Positions 12,015 to 25,275 are shown, counted from the first letter of the stretch. The stretch is DNA of 64,000 nucleotides from Setophaga petechia (GCA_024362935.1 JANCRA010000118.1:82001-146000), one strand, 5' to 3'. Numbers and translations: made by a program. The notes: generated by a model from the letters alone, not told the origin.

Positions 12015-13682
12015 CCCACCAGCTCCTGCTGCTGCCTGGAAAATCCCTTCAGGACTTTTTTCCCTGAGGTTTTCCATATCTCCACTGCAGATCTCACCCT
12101 CCCCACACCGGGATAATCCCAATTTCACCAAGGGATTGGAACCAAGGTGGGGGGAAGAGCTCTGGATCCCCCAGGACTCATCCCCAAATTTCAGGGAAGA
12201 GGAAGAGAGGGCCAGGGCTGAACCCCAGAAATCTGACCCAGAGATCATTTTCTGATGAAATTCCCTGAATGATTTAATAAAATTCCAGCTTTAAATTGCT
12301 CCTGAGTTATCACAAATACCCCTCCATGACAGATCCAAGTGCCCTTCAATTATTTTACCAAAACCTTGAGCTTTTAGCAAATTATTTTCCCAAAAACCTG
12401 GGATGTACCAAATTATTAACCCAAAGTTTGGGTTTCTACCACATCATTTAAACAGAGGAATCTCACCTGAAATGTGGGAAAAGCAGGAATAAAAGCTCAG
12501 TTCTGGCTGGCAGAGGATTTCCAGCTTGGATCTCTCCTCTGGTCCCACAGCTTGGTCTCCTTGGAAGTGCAGGAATTAATTTCCTGGATAATGAGCCCTA
12601 AATTATCATTTTTTGTTTCCTTTTTTCCTCTGGTTTTTGGGATTGTTGTTCTCTGTTAGCACAACCCCAGGATTTTGTGCCACAGAACTGAAACTTGGGC
12701 AGGAATTCCCTTCCCTGCCCTTTTGTTCATCCCAAATTCAGAGCAGGGATTTCATTAACACCACGGTTCTGAGCAGAACAAAAAACCACAAGAAACTTTC
12801 ATTTCAAAAATTGATTTTTATCTCCTTCCTGATGCTTCTTAGCTGCTGGAAAAGCTGAGTATAAATTAATTTACTCTACATTTGGGAGTTTTTGCTGCCT
12901 AGAGAACACAAAATACTCTCCAAGTGTTGTCAGTGATTATAACCCAGATTCTCTGAGTCAGGAGCTCTATTTGAAGCCCCAATTTCTTTATTTATTTTTC
13001 TGCTTTTATTATTCTAAAATGCACCAAACAGCTTCCATTTGCTGTTTAATAATTTTTGAGAATCTGTCTTCCAGCTGAAATTGGATTTTGATTGGATTTA
13101 TATTTAAAAAAACATATTTCTTGCTTGTCATTTCACTAAAAAAGCTCAAATATGCTGTAAAGACACAAAGCCTGAATTATCCAAGCACATTTTGTATAAA
13201 ACCAAGCAGTAAATGGAGTTTGTAAGCTGAAACTTCCAGTTCAACATCTGATTTTTCAGCACATTTATGTGCCTCGAGATGCCTGTAAAGCTCCTCACAG
13301 GAGGTTTAAAAATACCTCAGAAATTCAGATATCAAAGCCCCGTGGAAATGAGGAGTTAAGGTCCCGATTCCACAGGAATTTTCAAAGATTTTTAGGTGAA
13401 AAAATGGCTTTGAAGGTTTAAATCCGAGGCCTGCGAGGTGGCAGAGTCTGTCCTTCCCTGTGTGTTTTTAATTCTGGCTGGAACAAACTCTCCTGGTTTG
13501 GGAATTCTTCTCCAGCTTTGCATGGAGAAATCCAAATAAAACAAACCAAGAAATAAACTCCCCTAATTTTTGATTGAAAATGAGTGGCAAAACGTTTGGA
13601 GGAAAAAAAAAAGGAAATAAAAGAAGGGTTTTCTTTGTTTACTGGGACAAAGATTTAATTAGAGCTGTCCAAATATCAGGGA
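12015..13682. other. Unassigned sequence, AT-rich toward the right
   Basis: No gene or repeat recognised. 12880-13330 is AT-rich, free of arrays and could hold conserved non-coding sequence, which cannot be judged without an alignment. Confidence 0.5.
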
Positions 13683-13890
13683 ATCATGGAATCATGGGTT
13701 GGGAAAGACCTTAAATTCCATTTATTCCACCCCAGGGACACCTTCCACCATCCCAGATTGTCCAAATCTGACCTTGGACACTTCCAGGGATCCAGGGGCA
13801 GCCACAGCTGCTCTGGGAATTCCATCCCCACCCTCCCAGGGAACAATTCCCAATTCCCAAAATCCCACCTATCCCTGCCTTCTCCTGGTT
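13683..13890 (-). mobile_element. CR1 LINE 3'-end fragment
   Basis: It begins on the plus strand with the tail copies 'gaatcatggaatcatg', then 'ggttgggaaagaccttaaat', then 'gcagccacagctgctctggg'. This is the reverse complement of a 5'-truncated CR1 3' end. Truncated copies ending in tandem 8-bp repeats are typical of CR1. Confidence 0.85.
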
Positions 13891-14229
13891 TAAATTCAGT
13901 GTATTCGAGGTGCTGCCAGTGCTGCAGATAACTCTTATCACTTTAAAAAACCCTTTAAAATCCTTCAGCCTCAAACAGGTCCCGTTCTCAGAGCCTCCCA
14001 CTGCACTTCTTGAAAAAAAAATTATTCAAAGGCTGACTTGAAAGAGAATTCCAGAATTTCCAATTAAACAGAGGCCCCCAGCAGTAATTTTTGCATTTAA
14101 TTATTTCTATTTTAGAGTTTTTAAGTCTCACTGAAAGGCCCAAATGTTTATGGGAAGTTTTGGGGGTTTTTTTTCACATATCTGAAACATCTGCAGGGTT
14201 TCCAGCTTCACACATCTCCCGTGGCTTCC
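13891..14229. other. Unassigned sequence
   Basis: Nothing recognisable. The stretch borders the array that starts near 14230. Confidence 0.4.
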
Positions 14230-16790
14230 TGAGGCATTCCTGGGGATTTCTTGGCTGCTCCCATTCCCAATGGATGTCACAAGGATGGGAGAGGGGAAAA
14301 GCTGCTCAGGGGATGCCCAGGAATGGTTCGGGCAGGTGGGGCTGGGAGAGGCAGCTCTGCCCCTCCAGCCCTGTGGTAATTCCAGGTGGGAAGAGAATCC
14401 TGGACATCCCACAGGGCAGAGCCAAGAGGAACCTTCCAGAGGGGAATTTGGGATGAGGGAATCATCCTGAGCCTGGGGTTTCAGCTCCAAGCTGGGAAGA
14501 GAATCCAGGACATCCCAAAGGGCAGAGCCAAGAGGAACCTTCCAACCTTCCAGAGGGGAATGTGGGATGAGGGAATCATCCCGAGCCTGGGGTTTCACCT
14601 CCTGGAAATTTCTTGGCTGTTCCTCTTCCTGATGGATGGGAGATGGGAAAAGCTGCTCAGGGAATGTCCAGGAATGATTCAGGCAAGGTGGGGCTGGGAG
14701 AGGCAATTCCAGTGGTAATTCCAACTGGGAAGAGAATCCAGGACATCCCAAAGGGCAGAGCCAAGAGGAACCTTCCAGAAGGGAATTTGGGGTGAGGGAA
14801 TCATCCCAAGCCTGGGGTTTCATCTCCCAGCCTGGGGATTCTTGGCTTTTCCTCTTCCCAATGGATGTCATAAGGACCCCATCCTAAAAAACGTTCTTAG
14901 GGGGGATGTCCTGGAATGATTTGGGCAGGGTGGGGCTGGGAGAGGCAGCCCTGCAGTAATTCCAGCCAGGAAGAGAATCCTGAACATTGTGAGAGGCAGA
15001 GCCAAGAGGAACCTTCCAGAGGGGAATTTGGGATGAGGGATTCATCCTGAGCCAGGGCTTTCAGCTCCCGGCTGGGAAGAGAATCCAGGACATCCCAAAG
15101 GGCAGAGCCAAGAGGAACCTTCCAGAAGGGAAATGCAGAATCAGGAATCATCCCCTGCCCTGGGGTTTCATCTCCTGGAAATTTCTTGGCTGCTCCTCTT
15201 CCTGATGGATGGGAGATGGGAAAAGCTGCTCAGGGAATGTCCAGGAATGATTCAGGCAAGGTGGGGCTGGGAGAAGCAATTGCAGTGGTAATTCCAGGTG
15301 GGAAGAGAATCCAGGACATCCCAAAGGGCAGAGCCAAGAGGAACATTCCAGAGGGGAATTTGGGATGAGGGAATCATCCTGAGCCTGGGGTTTCAGCTCC
15401 AAGCTGGGAAGAGAATCCAGGACATCCCAAGGGACAGAGCCAAGAGGAACCTTCCAGAGGGGAAATTTGGGATGAGGGAATCATCCCAAGCCTGGGGTTT
15501 CACCTCCTGGAAATTTCTTGGCTGTTTCTCTTCCCAATGGATGTCACAAGGATGGCAGACAGGAAAAGTTCCTAAGGGGGATGTCCAAGAGTGGTTTGGG
15601 TAAGGTGGGGCTGGGAGAGGCAATTCCAGTGGTAATTCCAGCCAGGAAGAGAATCCAGGACATCCTGAGAGACAGAGCCAAGAGGAACCTTCCAACCTTC
15701 TAGAGGGGAAATTTGGGATAAGGGAATCATCCCGAGCCTGGGGTTTCAGCTCCAAGCTGGGAAGAGAATCCAGGACATCCCAAAGGGCAGAGCCAAGAGG
15801 AACCTTCCAGAGGGGAAATGCAGAATCAGGAATCATCCCCCAGCATGGGGTTTCATCTCCTGGAAATTTCTTGGCTGTTCCTCTTCCCGATGGATGGGAG
15901 ATGGGAAAAGCTGCTCAGGGAATGTCCAGGAATGATTCAGGCAAGGTGGGGCTGGGAGAGGCAATTCCAGTGGTAATTCCAACTGGGAAGAGAATCCAGG
16001 ACATCCCAAGGGACAGAGCCAAGAGGAACCTTCCAGAGGGGAATGTGGGATGAGGGAATCATCCTGAGCCAGGGGTTTCAGCTCCCAGCTGGGAAGAGAA
16101 CCCAGGACATCCCAAAGGGCAGAGCCAAGAGGAACCTTCCAGAGGGGAATGTGGGATGAGGGAATCATCCCAAGCCTGGGGTTTCATCTCCCAGCCTGGG
16201 GATTCTTGGCTGTTCCTCTTCCCAATGGATGTCACCAGGATCCCATCCTGAAAAAGTTCTCGACGGGGATGTCTAGGAATGATTTGGGCAGGGTGGGGCT
16301 GGGAGAGGCAGCCCTGCAGTAATTCCAGCCAGGAAGAGAATCCAGGACATCCCAAGGGACAGAGCAAAGAGGAACCTTCCAGAGGGGAAATGCAGAATTA
16401 GGAATCATCCCCTGCCCTGGGGTTTCACCTCCTGGAAATTTCTTGGCTGCTCCTCTTCCTGATGGATGTCACAAGGATGGGAGATGGGAAAAGCTGCTCA
16501 GGGAATGCCCAGGAATGGTTCAGGCAGGGTGGGGCTGGGAGAGGCAATTGCAGTGGTAATTCCAACCGGGAAGAGAATCCAGGACATCCCAAAGGGCAGA
16601 GCCAAGAGGAACCTTCCAGAGGGGAAATTTGGAGTGAGGGAATCATCCTGATCTTGGGGTTTCAGCTCCCGGCTGGGAAGAGAACCCAGGACATCCCACA
16701 GGGCAGAGCCAAGAGGAACATTCCAGAAGGGAATTTGGGGTGAGGGGATCATCCCCAGCCTGCAGTTTCAGCTCCCAGCCCAGAGCAGCA
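14230..16790. repeat. Alternating ~107-bp and ~235-bp tandem modules
   Basis: The anchor 'gggaagagaatccaggacat' recurs about 14 times, at roughly 14389, 14496, 14729, 14968, 15076, 15299, 15406, 15646, 15759, 15986, 16093, 16332, 16568 and 16676. Spacings fall into two classes, 107-113 and 223-240 bp. The long module adds a segment containing 'tttcttggctgttcctcttc', 'ggatgggagatgggaaaagc' and 'ggtggggctgggagaggcaa'. The short and long forms mostly alternate, giving a ~340-bp higher-order repeat. Open frames inside are repeat translations. Confidence 0.93.
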
Positions 16791-17312
16791 GCCCGGAGCC
16801 CTGAATCAGCGATTCCCCCCAGCCCTGCATCCATCAGAGCCTGTTCCCAACAATCCGAGCAGGAAGGAGGGAATGAGCCTGGAGCTCTGGCTCACAGCCA
16901 GACTTGCCACTTCTCCCCTAACGAGACAGGCAGTTGACTCGAAATTGGCATAAAAATACCCAGATTTGCATAAATCCCGGGGCAGGCCACGCTCGCTGGG
17001 CTCATTCCTTCCCTTCAGAAACCTCCTCCTCCTCCTCCTCCTCCCGTGCAGAGCTGGGAATAAATCCCAGATAACCCCTGACATTCCAACGGGAGCTTCG
17101 ACTTTCCACGAGGAGAACAAAGAGGGAGGAAGGAGGAGGCCCCCAGCTCCATTTTTGGCCTTTATTAACCCAAATCAAAAGGAGCAGCAGCAAATCTGAC
17201 CCCAAACTGGTGCTGGAAGCCTGGACGGGGCTGGTGGGATGAGGTCTCACTCCTGGATTCCCAATTTTTTGCTGGGAATGCTCGGGGGGCTCCAGGACCT
17301 TGTGTGCCAGCC
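16791..17312. other. Unassigned sequence with short CTC tract
   Basis: Single-copy-looking. It holds a (CTC)n tract at about 17020-17043. A 104-codon minus frame and a 77-codon plus frame overlap each other and have no recognisable domain. Confidence 0.45.
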
Positions 17313-17404
17313 TGGAAATTTAGTAGGGACAGAACGAGAAATTTGGTAGGGACAAAACGAGAAATTTGGTAGGGACAAAACGAGAAATTTGGTAGGGACA
17401 AAAC
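17313..17404. repeat. 23-bp unit, four copies
   Basis: Four copies of 'gagaaatttggtagggacaa' plus 'aac'. The last three are identical and the first has three to four changes. Confidence 0.95.
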
Positions 17405-17812
17405 AGGAACAGATGTCTCAGGAGAGGGAAGGGGAGGGGGAGGGATCTGTTCGGACTTGTGAGAGCAGAGAAAGCGAAGTTATGCAAATCACAAATCACA
17501 AATCACAAAAATCACTGCTCCCTTCCAGACAAAAACTCCCTGCCGAGGTTTGGGCCGAGGGATGGGGGGAAACAAAAGGTTCCTGTGGATTTGGGGATCA
17601 GCCTGGAGGGGAGAGCAGCAGGGGCACAGGGGGCACGTCCTGCTCCTCTCATCCCTGCCAGGGCTTCCCGGGATTTGGGCACGTCCTGGACAGGCCAGGA
17701 CATCCAGAGAGGGATCAGAGTGTGGAGCAAGGAATGAACCTTCAGATTTTGGTGAAATTATCACGGGGATTGCTCCATAAACACAGCAAAGGGTTTTCCA
17801 CAGCCAGAAAAA
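17405..17812. other. Unassigned sequence
   Basis: No gene supported. It contains a short run of 'aaatcac' repeats at 17485-17515. Confidence 0.45.
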
Positions 17813-20325
17813 CCCAACGCCCTGGAAAACCCAATGCCCTGGAAAACCCAACAGCCAGCAAAAACAAACATCAGGAAAACCCAATGCCCAAGAAAACCCA
17901 ATGTCCAGGAAAAACCAAAACTCAGGAAAAAAAACATCCAGGAAAACCCAGCATGCAGGAAAGACTCAAAAAAACCAGGACTCAGGAAAACCCAACATTC
18001 AGGAAGATCCAAAACCCAGGAAAACCCAAAACACAGGAAAACCAAACATCCAGGAGAACCAAATATCCAGGAAAACCCCAAACACAGGAAAACCAAACAC
18101 CCAGGAAAACCCAAAACATAGGAAAACCAAACACCCAGGAGAACCAAATATCCAGGAAAACCCAAAGCCCAGAAAAACCCAATGCCCAGGAACACCCAAG
18201 AGCCAGGAAAACCCAATAATCAGGAAAACCCAATAATCAGGAAAACCCAAAACCCAGGAAAATCAAACGTCCAGGAAAACCAAACATCCAGGAAAACCCA
18301 GCACCCAGGAAAACCCAAAACCCAGGAAAACCAAACACCCAGGAGAACCAAATATCCAGGAAAACCCAAAACCCAGAAAAACCCAATGCACAGGAACATC
18401 CAACAGCCAGGAAAACCCAATAATCAGGAAAACCCAAAACCCAGGAAAATCAAACATCCAGGAAAACCAAACATTCAGGAGAACCCAACGCACAGGAAAA
18501 CCCAGGACTCAGGAAAATCAAACATCCAGGAAAACCAAACACCCAAGAAAACCAAATTTCCCAGAAAACCCAAAACCCAGGAGACCACAATGCCCTGGAA
18601 AAACCAAAACTCAGGAAAGCCAAACATCCAGGAAAATCCAGCACCCAGGAAAACCCAATAATCAGGAAAACCAAACACCCAGGAAAACCAAACATTCAGA
18701 AAAACCCATCATCCAGGAAAACCCAATACTCAGGAAAAGACAAAACCCAGGAAAACCAAATATCCAGGAAAACCCAAAATCCAGGAAAACCCAATTGTCA
18801 GGAAAACACAATGCCCAGGAAAACCCAACTCCCAGGAAAACCCATCATCCAGAAAACCCAACCAATGCCCAGGAAAACCCCGTGTCCTGGAACACACAGC
18901 ACCCAGAAAAACCCAGCACTCAGGGAAACCAAACACCCAGGAAAACCAAATATCCAGGAAAATCCAAAACCTAGGAAAGCCCAATTCCCAGGAAAACACA
19001 ATGCCCAGGAAAACCAAATATCTGGGAAAACTCAATAATCAGGAAAACACAAAACCCAGGAAAATCAGGAAAAACCCAAAACCAGGAAAATCCAGCACTG
19101 AGGAAAACCCAAATCCCAGGAAAAATCCAACATCCAGGAAAACCAAAAACCCAAGAAAATCCGATTCTCAGGAAAACACAATGCCCAGGAAAACCCATCA
19201 TCCAGGAAAACCCAAAACAACGCAATGCCCAGGAAAACCAAACATCCAGAAAAACCCAATAATCAGGAAAACCAAATAATCAGGAAAACTCAACACCCAG
19301 GAAAACCCAGCACCCAGAAAACCCAACACCCAGGAAAACCCAACATCTGGGAAAACCCAATACTCAGGGAAACCCAATAATCAGGAAAACTCAACATCCA
19401 GAAAAACCCAATAATCAGGAAAACCCAATAATCAGGAAAACTCAACACCCAGGAAAACCCAGTGCCCAGAAAAACCCAACACCCAGGAAACCCAACACCC
19501 AGGAACACCCAACATCCAGGAAAACCCAATAATCAGGAAAACCCAATAATCAGGAAAACTCAACATCCAGAAAAACCCAATAATCAGGAAAACCCAATAA
19601 TCAGGAAAACTCAACATCCAGAAAAACCCAACATCTGGGAAAACCCAATAATCAGGAAAACCCAACGCCCAGGAAAACCAAACACCCAGGAACACCCAAC
19701 ACCCAGGAACACCCAACATCCAGGAAAACCCAATACTCATGGAAACCCAACGCCCAGGAAAACCAAACATCCAGAAAAACCCAATAATCAGGAAAACCAA
19801 ATAATCAGGAAAACTCAACACCCAGGAACACTCAGCACCCAGAAAACCCAACACCCAGGAACACCCAACATCTGGGAAAACCCAATACTCAGGGAAACCC
19901 AATAATCAGGAAAACTCAACATCCAGAAAAACCCAATAATCAGGAAAACTCAATAATCAGGAAAACCCAATAATCAGGAAAACTCAACACCCAGGAAAAC
20001 CCAGTGCCCAGAAAAACCCAACACCCAGGAAAACCAAACATCCAGAAAAACCCAATGCACAGGAAAACCAAACGCCCAGGAAAACCCAATAATCAGGAAA
20101 ACCCAATAATCAGGAAAACCCAACATCCAGGAAAACCCAAAACCCAGGAAAACCCAATAATCAGGAAAACACAATGCCCAGGAAAACCAAACATCCAGGA
20201 AAACCCAACACCCAGGAACACCCAATAATCCGGAAAACCCAACATCCAGAAAAACCCAATAATCAGAAAAACCCAATAATCTGGAAAACCCAATAATCAG
20301 GAAAACCCAACACCCAGGAAACCCC
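17813..20325. repeat. 17-bp minisatellite, about 147 copies
   Basis: Unit 'caggaaaacccaacacc', with common variants ending ATAAT, ACATC and ATGCC. The array is strongly A/C on plus, so G/T on minus. Three units make 51 bp, so each frame reads a 17-residue repeat and open frames of 60-276 codons arise by chance. Subtype order shows local blocks, for example runs of the ATAAT variant between 19370 and 20300. Confidence 0.97.
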
Positions 20326-20629
20326 AAGGCCCAGCAGGGCCCGGCTCAGGCCCAGATCCCTTCCTGGCATCCCAGCAATGTTTCCTTTGGGAATCCCTCC
20401 TGGCTGTGCCAGGGATGCCCAGGATGTGCCAAAGGGGCAGAGCCTCTCCCAGGGGATTTTGAGCACAGTGGGGCTGAAATCACAGCCTGAAACCCTGAAG
20501 GGAATGAACTGGAATATCCACAGGGGCTTTTCCCACTCAGAAAATCCTGAATTCAGCAGAGAAATTTCAATTTCCATTCTGCCATCACCACGCCAGGATG
20601 TTAAAACTCCCTGTCCCATCCCTAGATGA
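20326..20629. other. Unassigned sequence
   Basis: Short single-copy stretch between two arrays. Nothing recognised. Confidence 0.4.
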
Positions 20630-22200
20630 GCACAAAGACAATTTTTAAAAAGCAGATTTAATACTGGAATTGATGTAAAAATGTTTAAAGGTGTATAAAG
20701 ACATTGGAGAAAAGATAACTGATACTGAAATAAATGTAAAAATGTTTAAAGGTGTATAAAGACATTGGAGAAAAGATAACTGATACTCAAATAAATGTAA
20801 AAATGTTTAAAGGTGTATAAAGACATTAGAAAAAAGATAATGATACTGAAATAAATGTAAAAATGTTTACAGGTTCACAGAAATATACAGAAAATAGATT
20901 TAATACTGGAATTAATGCAAAACCATTTAAATGTGCACAAAGACATTGAAAAAGTAGATTTAATACTGGAATTAATGCAGAAATGTTTAGATGTGCATAA
21001 AGACATTAAAAAGAGAGAGCTATTACTGGAATAGATGTAAAAATGTTTAGATATGCAGAAAGACACAAAAAAAGATATTGAATACTGGAATTATGTAAAA
21101 ATGTTTAGAGGTGCACAAAGACCTGGGAAAAAAAGATATTTAATACTGGAATTAATGCAAAAATGCTTACAGGTGGACAAAGCCATGCCAAAAAAAAAGG
21201 AGATTTAACACTGGAATTAATGTAAAAATGTTTACAGGTACACAAAGACATAGAAAAAAAAGATATTGAATACTGGAATTATGTAAAAATGTTTAGAGGT
21301 GCACAAAGACATTGGAAAAAAGATATTTAATACTGGAATTAATGCAAAAATGCTTACAGGTGGACAAAGACATACCAAAAAAAGGAGATTTAACACTAGA
21401 ATTGATGTAAAAATTTTTACAGGTACACAAAGACATAGAAAAAAAAGATATTTAACACTGGAATTATGTAAAAATGTTTAGAGGTGCACAAACACATAGA
21501 AAATAAGGAGATTTAATACTGGAATTCATGCAAAAAATGCTTACAGGTGGACAAACAGATACCAAAAATAAAAGGAGATTTAACACTAGAATTAATGTAA
21601 AAATGTTTACAGGTACAAAAAGACATAGGAAAAAAAGATATTTAACACTGGAATTATGTAAAAATGTTTAGAGGTGCACAAAGACATTGGAAAAAAGATA
21701 ACTAATACTGGAATTAATGCAAAAACGTCTAGAGGTTCACAAAGACATACAGAAAAAAGAGATTTAATGCTGGAATGAATGTAAAAATGTTTAGAGGTGC
21801 ACAAAGACATTGAAAAAATAGATTTAACACTGGAATTAATGTAAAAATGTTTAGAGGTGCACAAAGACATGCAAAAAAAAAGAGATTTAACACTGCAATT
21901 AATGTAAAAATGTGTACAGACATAGGGAAAAAGGGATTTAATACTGGAATTAATGTAGAAATGTTTATAGGTTCACAAAGAAATAGAAAAAAGGGATTTA
22001 ATACTGGAATTAATGCAAAAATGTTTACAGGTTCACACAGACATACCAAAAAAAAGATATTTAATAGTGGAATTAATGCAAAAATGTTTACAGGTTCACA
22101 CAGACATACAAAAAAAAAGAGATTTAATACTGGAATTAATACAAAAACCATTAGAGGCGCAGAAAGACATTTTAGAAAAAGATATTTAGTGCCAGAATTA
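20630..22200. repeat. ~61-bp AT-rich minisatellite
   Basis: About 26 copies of a unit containing 'aaagacat', an A-rich run, 'gatttaatactggaattaat' and 'gtaaaaatgtttagaggtgc'. The unit length wanders between 58 and 64 bp through the A-run. Minus-strand frames up to 140 codons are repeat translations. The array runs without a break into the longer modules at 22201. Confidence 0.93.
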
Positions 22201-23260
22201 GAATAAAAAATTAAAATACACTTTATAAAATACTGGAAATAATGTAAAAGTTATTAGAGGTGCACAAAGACAGTTTAGAAAAAGACATTTAGTGCCAGAA
22301 TTAGAATAAAAAAATAAAAATACACTTTATAAAATACTGGAAATAATGCAAAAGTTATTAGAGCTGCACAAAGACATTTTAGAAAATGATATTTAGTGCC
22401 AGAATTAGAATAAAAAAATTAAAATACACTTTATAAAATGGATATAAAAGCAAAAGCCTCTCCATGCCCTGCCCGGGCCGGGAGCTCCGGAGTCACCCCA
22501 GGACCCGCGGATGGAAATAATGCAAAAGTTGTTAGAGCTGCACAAAGACATTTTAGAAAAACACATTTAGTGCCAGAATTAAAATTTAAAAATTAAAATA
22601 CACTTTATAAAATGCATATAAAAGCAGAAGCCTCTCCATGCCCTGCCCGGGCCGGGAGCTCCGGGGTCACCCGGGAGCCGCGGATGGAAATAATGCAAAA
22701 GTTATAAGAGGTGCAGAAAGACATTTGAGAAAAAGATATTTAGTGCCAGAATTAGAAATAAAAAATAAAAAATACACTTTATAAAATGGATATAAAAGCA
22801 AAAGCCTCTCCATGCCCTGCCCGGCCGGGAGCTCCGGAGCTCGGGGAGTTCTGGCACCACTGCCCGGAGTCACCCGGGACCCGCGGATGGAAATAACGCA
22901 AAAATTATTAGAGCTGCACAAAGACATTTTAGAAAATGATATTTAGTGCCAGAATTAGAATAAAAAATTAAAAATACATTTTATAAAATGCATATAAAAG
23001 CAAAAGCCTCTCCATGCCCTGCCCGGGCCGGGAGCTCCAGCGCCGCTGCCCGGAGTCACCCCGGGACCCGCGGATGGAAATAATGCAAAAGTTAATAGAG
23101 CTGCACAAAGACATTTTAGAAAAAGACATTTAGTGCCAGAATTAGAATTAAAATATTAAAATACACTTTATAAAATGAATATAAAAGCAGAAGCCTCTCC
23201 ATGCCCTGCCCGGGCCGGGAGCTCCGGAGTCCCCCGGGAGCCGCGGATGCGCCGCGGCCG
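22201..23260. repeat. Compound modules: 61-bp unit + TATA-like box + CpG-rich core, five copies
   Basis: The 61-bp unit first gains an AT extension ('aaaatacactttataaaat'). From 22440 each module also carries 'tataaaagc' and then a CpG-rich core with 'cctctccatgccctgcccgg', 'gccgggagctcc' and 'ggacccgcggatgg'. Cores lie at 22456-22513, 22630-22685, 22804-22890, 23006-23077 and 23191-23250, at intervals of 174-202 bp. TATAAAAG starts at 22443, 22617, 22791, 22993 and 23180. The third and fourth cores carry insertions. The fifth continues into unique CpG-rich sequence, so the amplified part seems to derive from that edge. Confidence 0.9.
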
Positions 23261-23380
23261 CGCAGGGGTTAAAGGAAGCTCCCGCCGCCGTCTGACGGGC
23301 GCGTTCCCAGCGCTGCTGGTGCCTCACAAAGCAGCACAAAGCCCCTCGAGATACAGCCGAGGACCCCAGCGCTGCCAGCA
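23240..23380. other. CpG-rich segment (possible CpG-island remnant)
   Basis: Dense CpG with 'gatgcgccgcggccgcgcag' and 'ccgccgccgtctgacgggcg'. It is far more CpG-dense than its surroundings and abuts the five TATA/CpG modules. It could be the start of a promoter or CpG island, but no exon or splice site is evident. A poly-T tract follows at 23392-23466. Confidence 0.45.
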
Positions 23381-23544
23381 CAGCTTATTTGGGATTTTTT
23401 TCTTTTTTTCCCCTTTTTTTTTTTCTTTTTTTTTGATTTTTTTTTAATTTTTTGGGGGTTTTTTTGTGTGGGCTAAAATAGAGGAGAAATATTCAAAGCC
23501 TGTCCGCATATCAGAGCTCCTAAACTCATGGAAATCTGAATTAA

Positions 23545-25275
23545 GAGCAAATTTTTTTCAGTGAGATTTGGTGTTCTGGGCAATTTTTTTCATTGAGATT
23601 TGGTGTTCTGGGCCATTTTTGCAGTGAGATTTGGTGTTCTGGGCAATTTTTTCAGTCAGATTTGCTGCTCAGGGCAATTTTTTCAGTGAGATTTGGTGTT
23701 CTGGGCCAATTTTTCAGTGAGATTTGGTGTTCTGGGCAATTTTTTTCAGTGAGATTTTTTGTTCTGGGGAATTTTTTTGCTGAGATTTGGTGTTCTGGGC
23801 AAATGTTTCAGTGAGATTTGGTGTTCTGGGCAAATTTTTAGTGAGATTTGGTGTTCAGGGCAATTTTTTTCATTGAGATTTGGGGTTCTGGGCAAATTTT
23901 TCAGTGAGATTTGGTGTTCTGGGCCATTTTTTCTGTGAGATTTGGTGTTCTGGGCATTTTTTGAGTGAGATTTGGTGTTCTGGGCAATTTTTTCAGTGAG
24001 ATTTGGTGTTCTGGGCATTTTTCAGTGAGATTTGGTGCTCTGGGATTTTTTTTTCAGTGAGATTTGGTGCTCTGAGCAAATTTTTAGTGAGATTTGGTGT
24101 TCTGGGCAAATTTTTAGTGAGATTTGGTTTTCTGGACAATTTTTCAGTGAGATTTGGTGCTCTGGGCAAAATTTTCAGTGAGATTTGATGTTCTGGGCAA
24201 TTTTTCAGTGAGATTTGGTGTTCTGGGCATTTTTTTTAGTGAGATTTGGTGTTCTGGGCAATTTTTTGCAGTGAGATTTGGTGTTCTGGGCAATTTTTAG
24301 TGAGATTTGGTGCTCTGGGCAATTTTTTCAGTGAGATTTGGTGTTCTGGGCATTTTTTTTCAGTGGGATTTGGTGTTCTGGGCAATTTTTCAGTGAGATT
24401 TGGTGTTCTGGGCAAATTTTTAGTGAGATTTGGTTTTCAGGGCAATTTTTCATTGAGATTTTGTGTTCTGAGCCATTTTTTCAGTGAGATTTGGTGCTCT
24501 GGGCTATTTTTTAGTGAGATTTGGTGTTCTGGGCCATTTTTTAGTGAGATTTGGTGTTCTGGGCATTTTTTTTCAGTGAGATTTGGTGTTCAGGGCAATT
24601 TTTTTGCTGACATTTGGTGTTCTGGGCATATTTTTTAGTGAGATTTGGTGTTCTGGACAATTTTTTCAGTGAGATTTGGTGCTCTGGGCAATTTTTTCAG
24701 TGAGATTTGGTTTTCTGGGCAATTTTTTAGTGAGATTTGGTGTTCAGGGAAATTTTTCAGTGAGATTTGGTGTTCTGAGCCATTTTTTCAGTGAGATTTG
24801 GTGCTCTGGGCTATTTTTTAGTGAGATTTGGTGTTCTGGGCCATTTTTTAGTGAGATTTGGTGTTCTGGGCCAATTTTTTCAGTGAGATTTAATGCTCTG
24901 GGCAAATGTTTCAGTGAGATTTGGTGTTCTGGGCCATTTTTTCAGTGAGATTTGGTGTTCTGGGCAATTTTTTAGTGAGATTTGGTGTTCTGGGCCATTT
25001 TTTTGCTGAGATTTGGTGTTCTTGGCCAATTTTTTAGTGAGATTTGGTGTTCTGGGCAATTTTTTCAGTCAGATTTGCTGCTCAGGGCAATTTTTTCAGT
25101 GAGATTTGGTGTTCTGGGCAATTTTTCAGTGAGATTTGGTTTTCTGGACAATTTTTCAGTGAGATTTGGTGCTCTGGGCAAAATTTTCAGTGAGATTTGG
25201 TGCTCTGGGCAAATTTTCATTGAGATTTGGTGTTCTGGGCAATTTTTTCAGTGGGATTTGGTGTTCTGGGCTAAC
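23545..25275. repeat. 31-bp T/G-rich minisatellite, about 55 copies
   Basis: Unit 'cagtgagatttggtgttctg' followed by 'ggcaatttttt', 30-33 bp long because the T-run varies. The plus strand is T/G-rich. Some multi-unit blocks recur, such as 24450-24570 and 24760-24870, which points to block duplications. Open frames are repeat translations. Confidence 0.97.

Noticed and set aside
17482..17489. ATGCAAAT octamer (POU site); also near 28587 and 35283
   Set aside because: About two occurrences are expected by chance in 64 kb counting both strands.
17813..20325. CRISPR array (short repeats with variable parts)
   Set aside because: The 17-bp units are back to back with no unique spacers, and the genome is avian.
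20630..22200. Centromeric satellite
   Set aside because: The array is only about 1.6 kb, diverged, and merges into a different module; nothing links it to a centromere.
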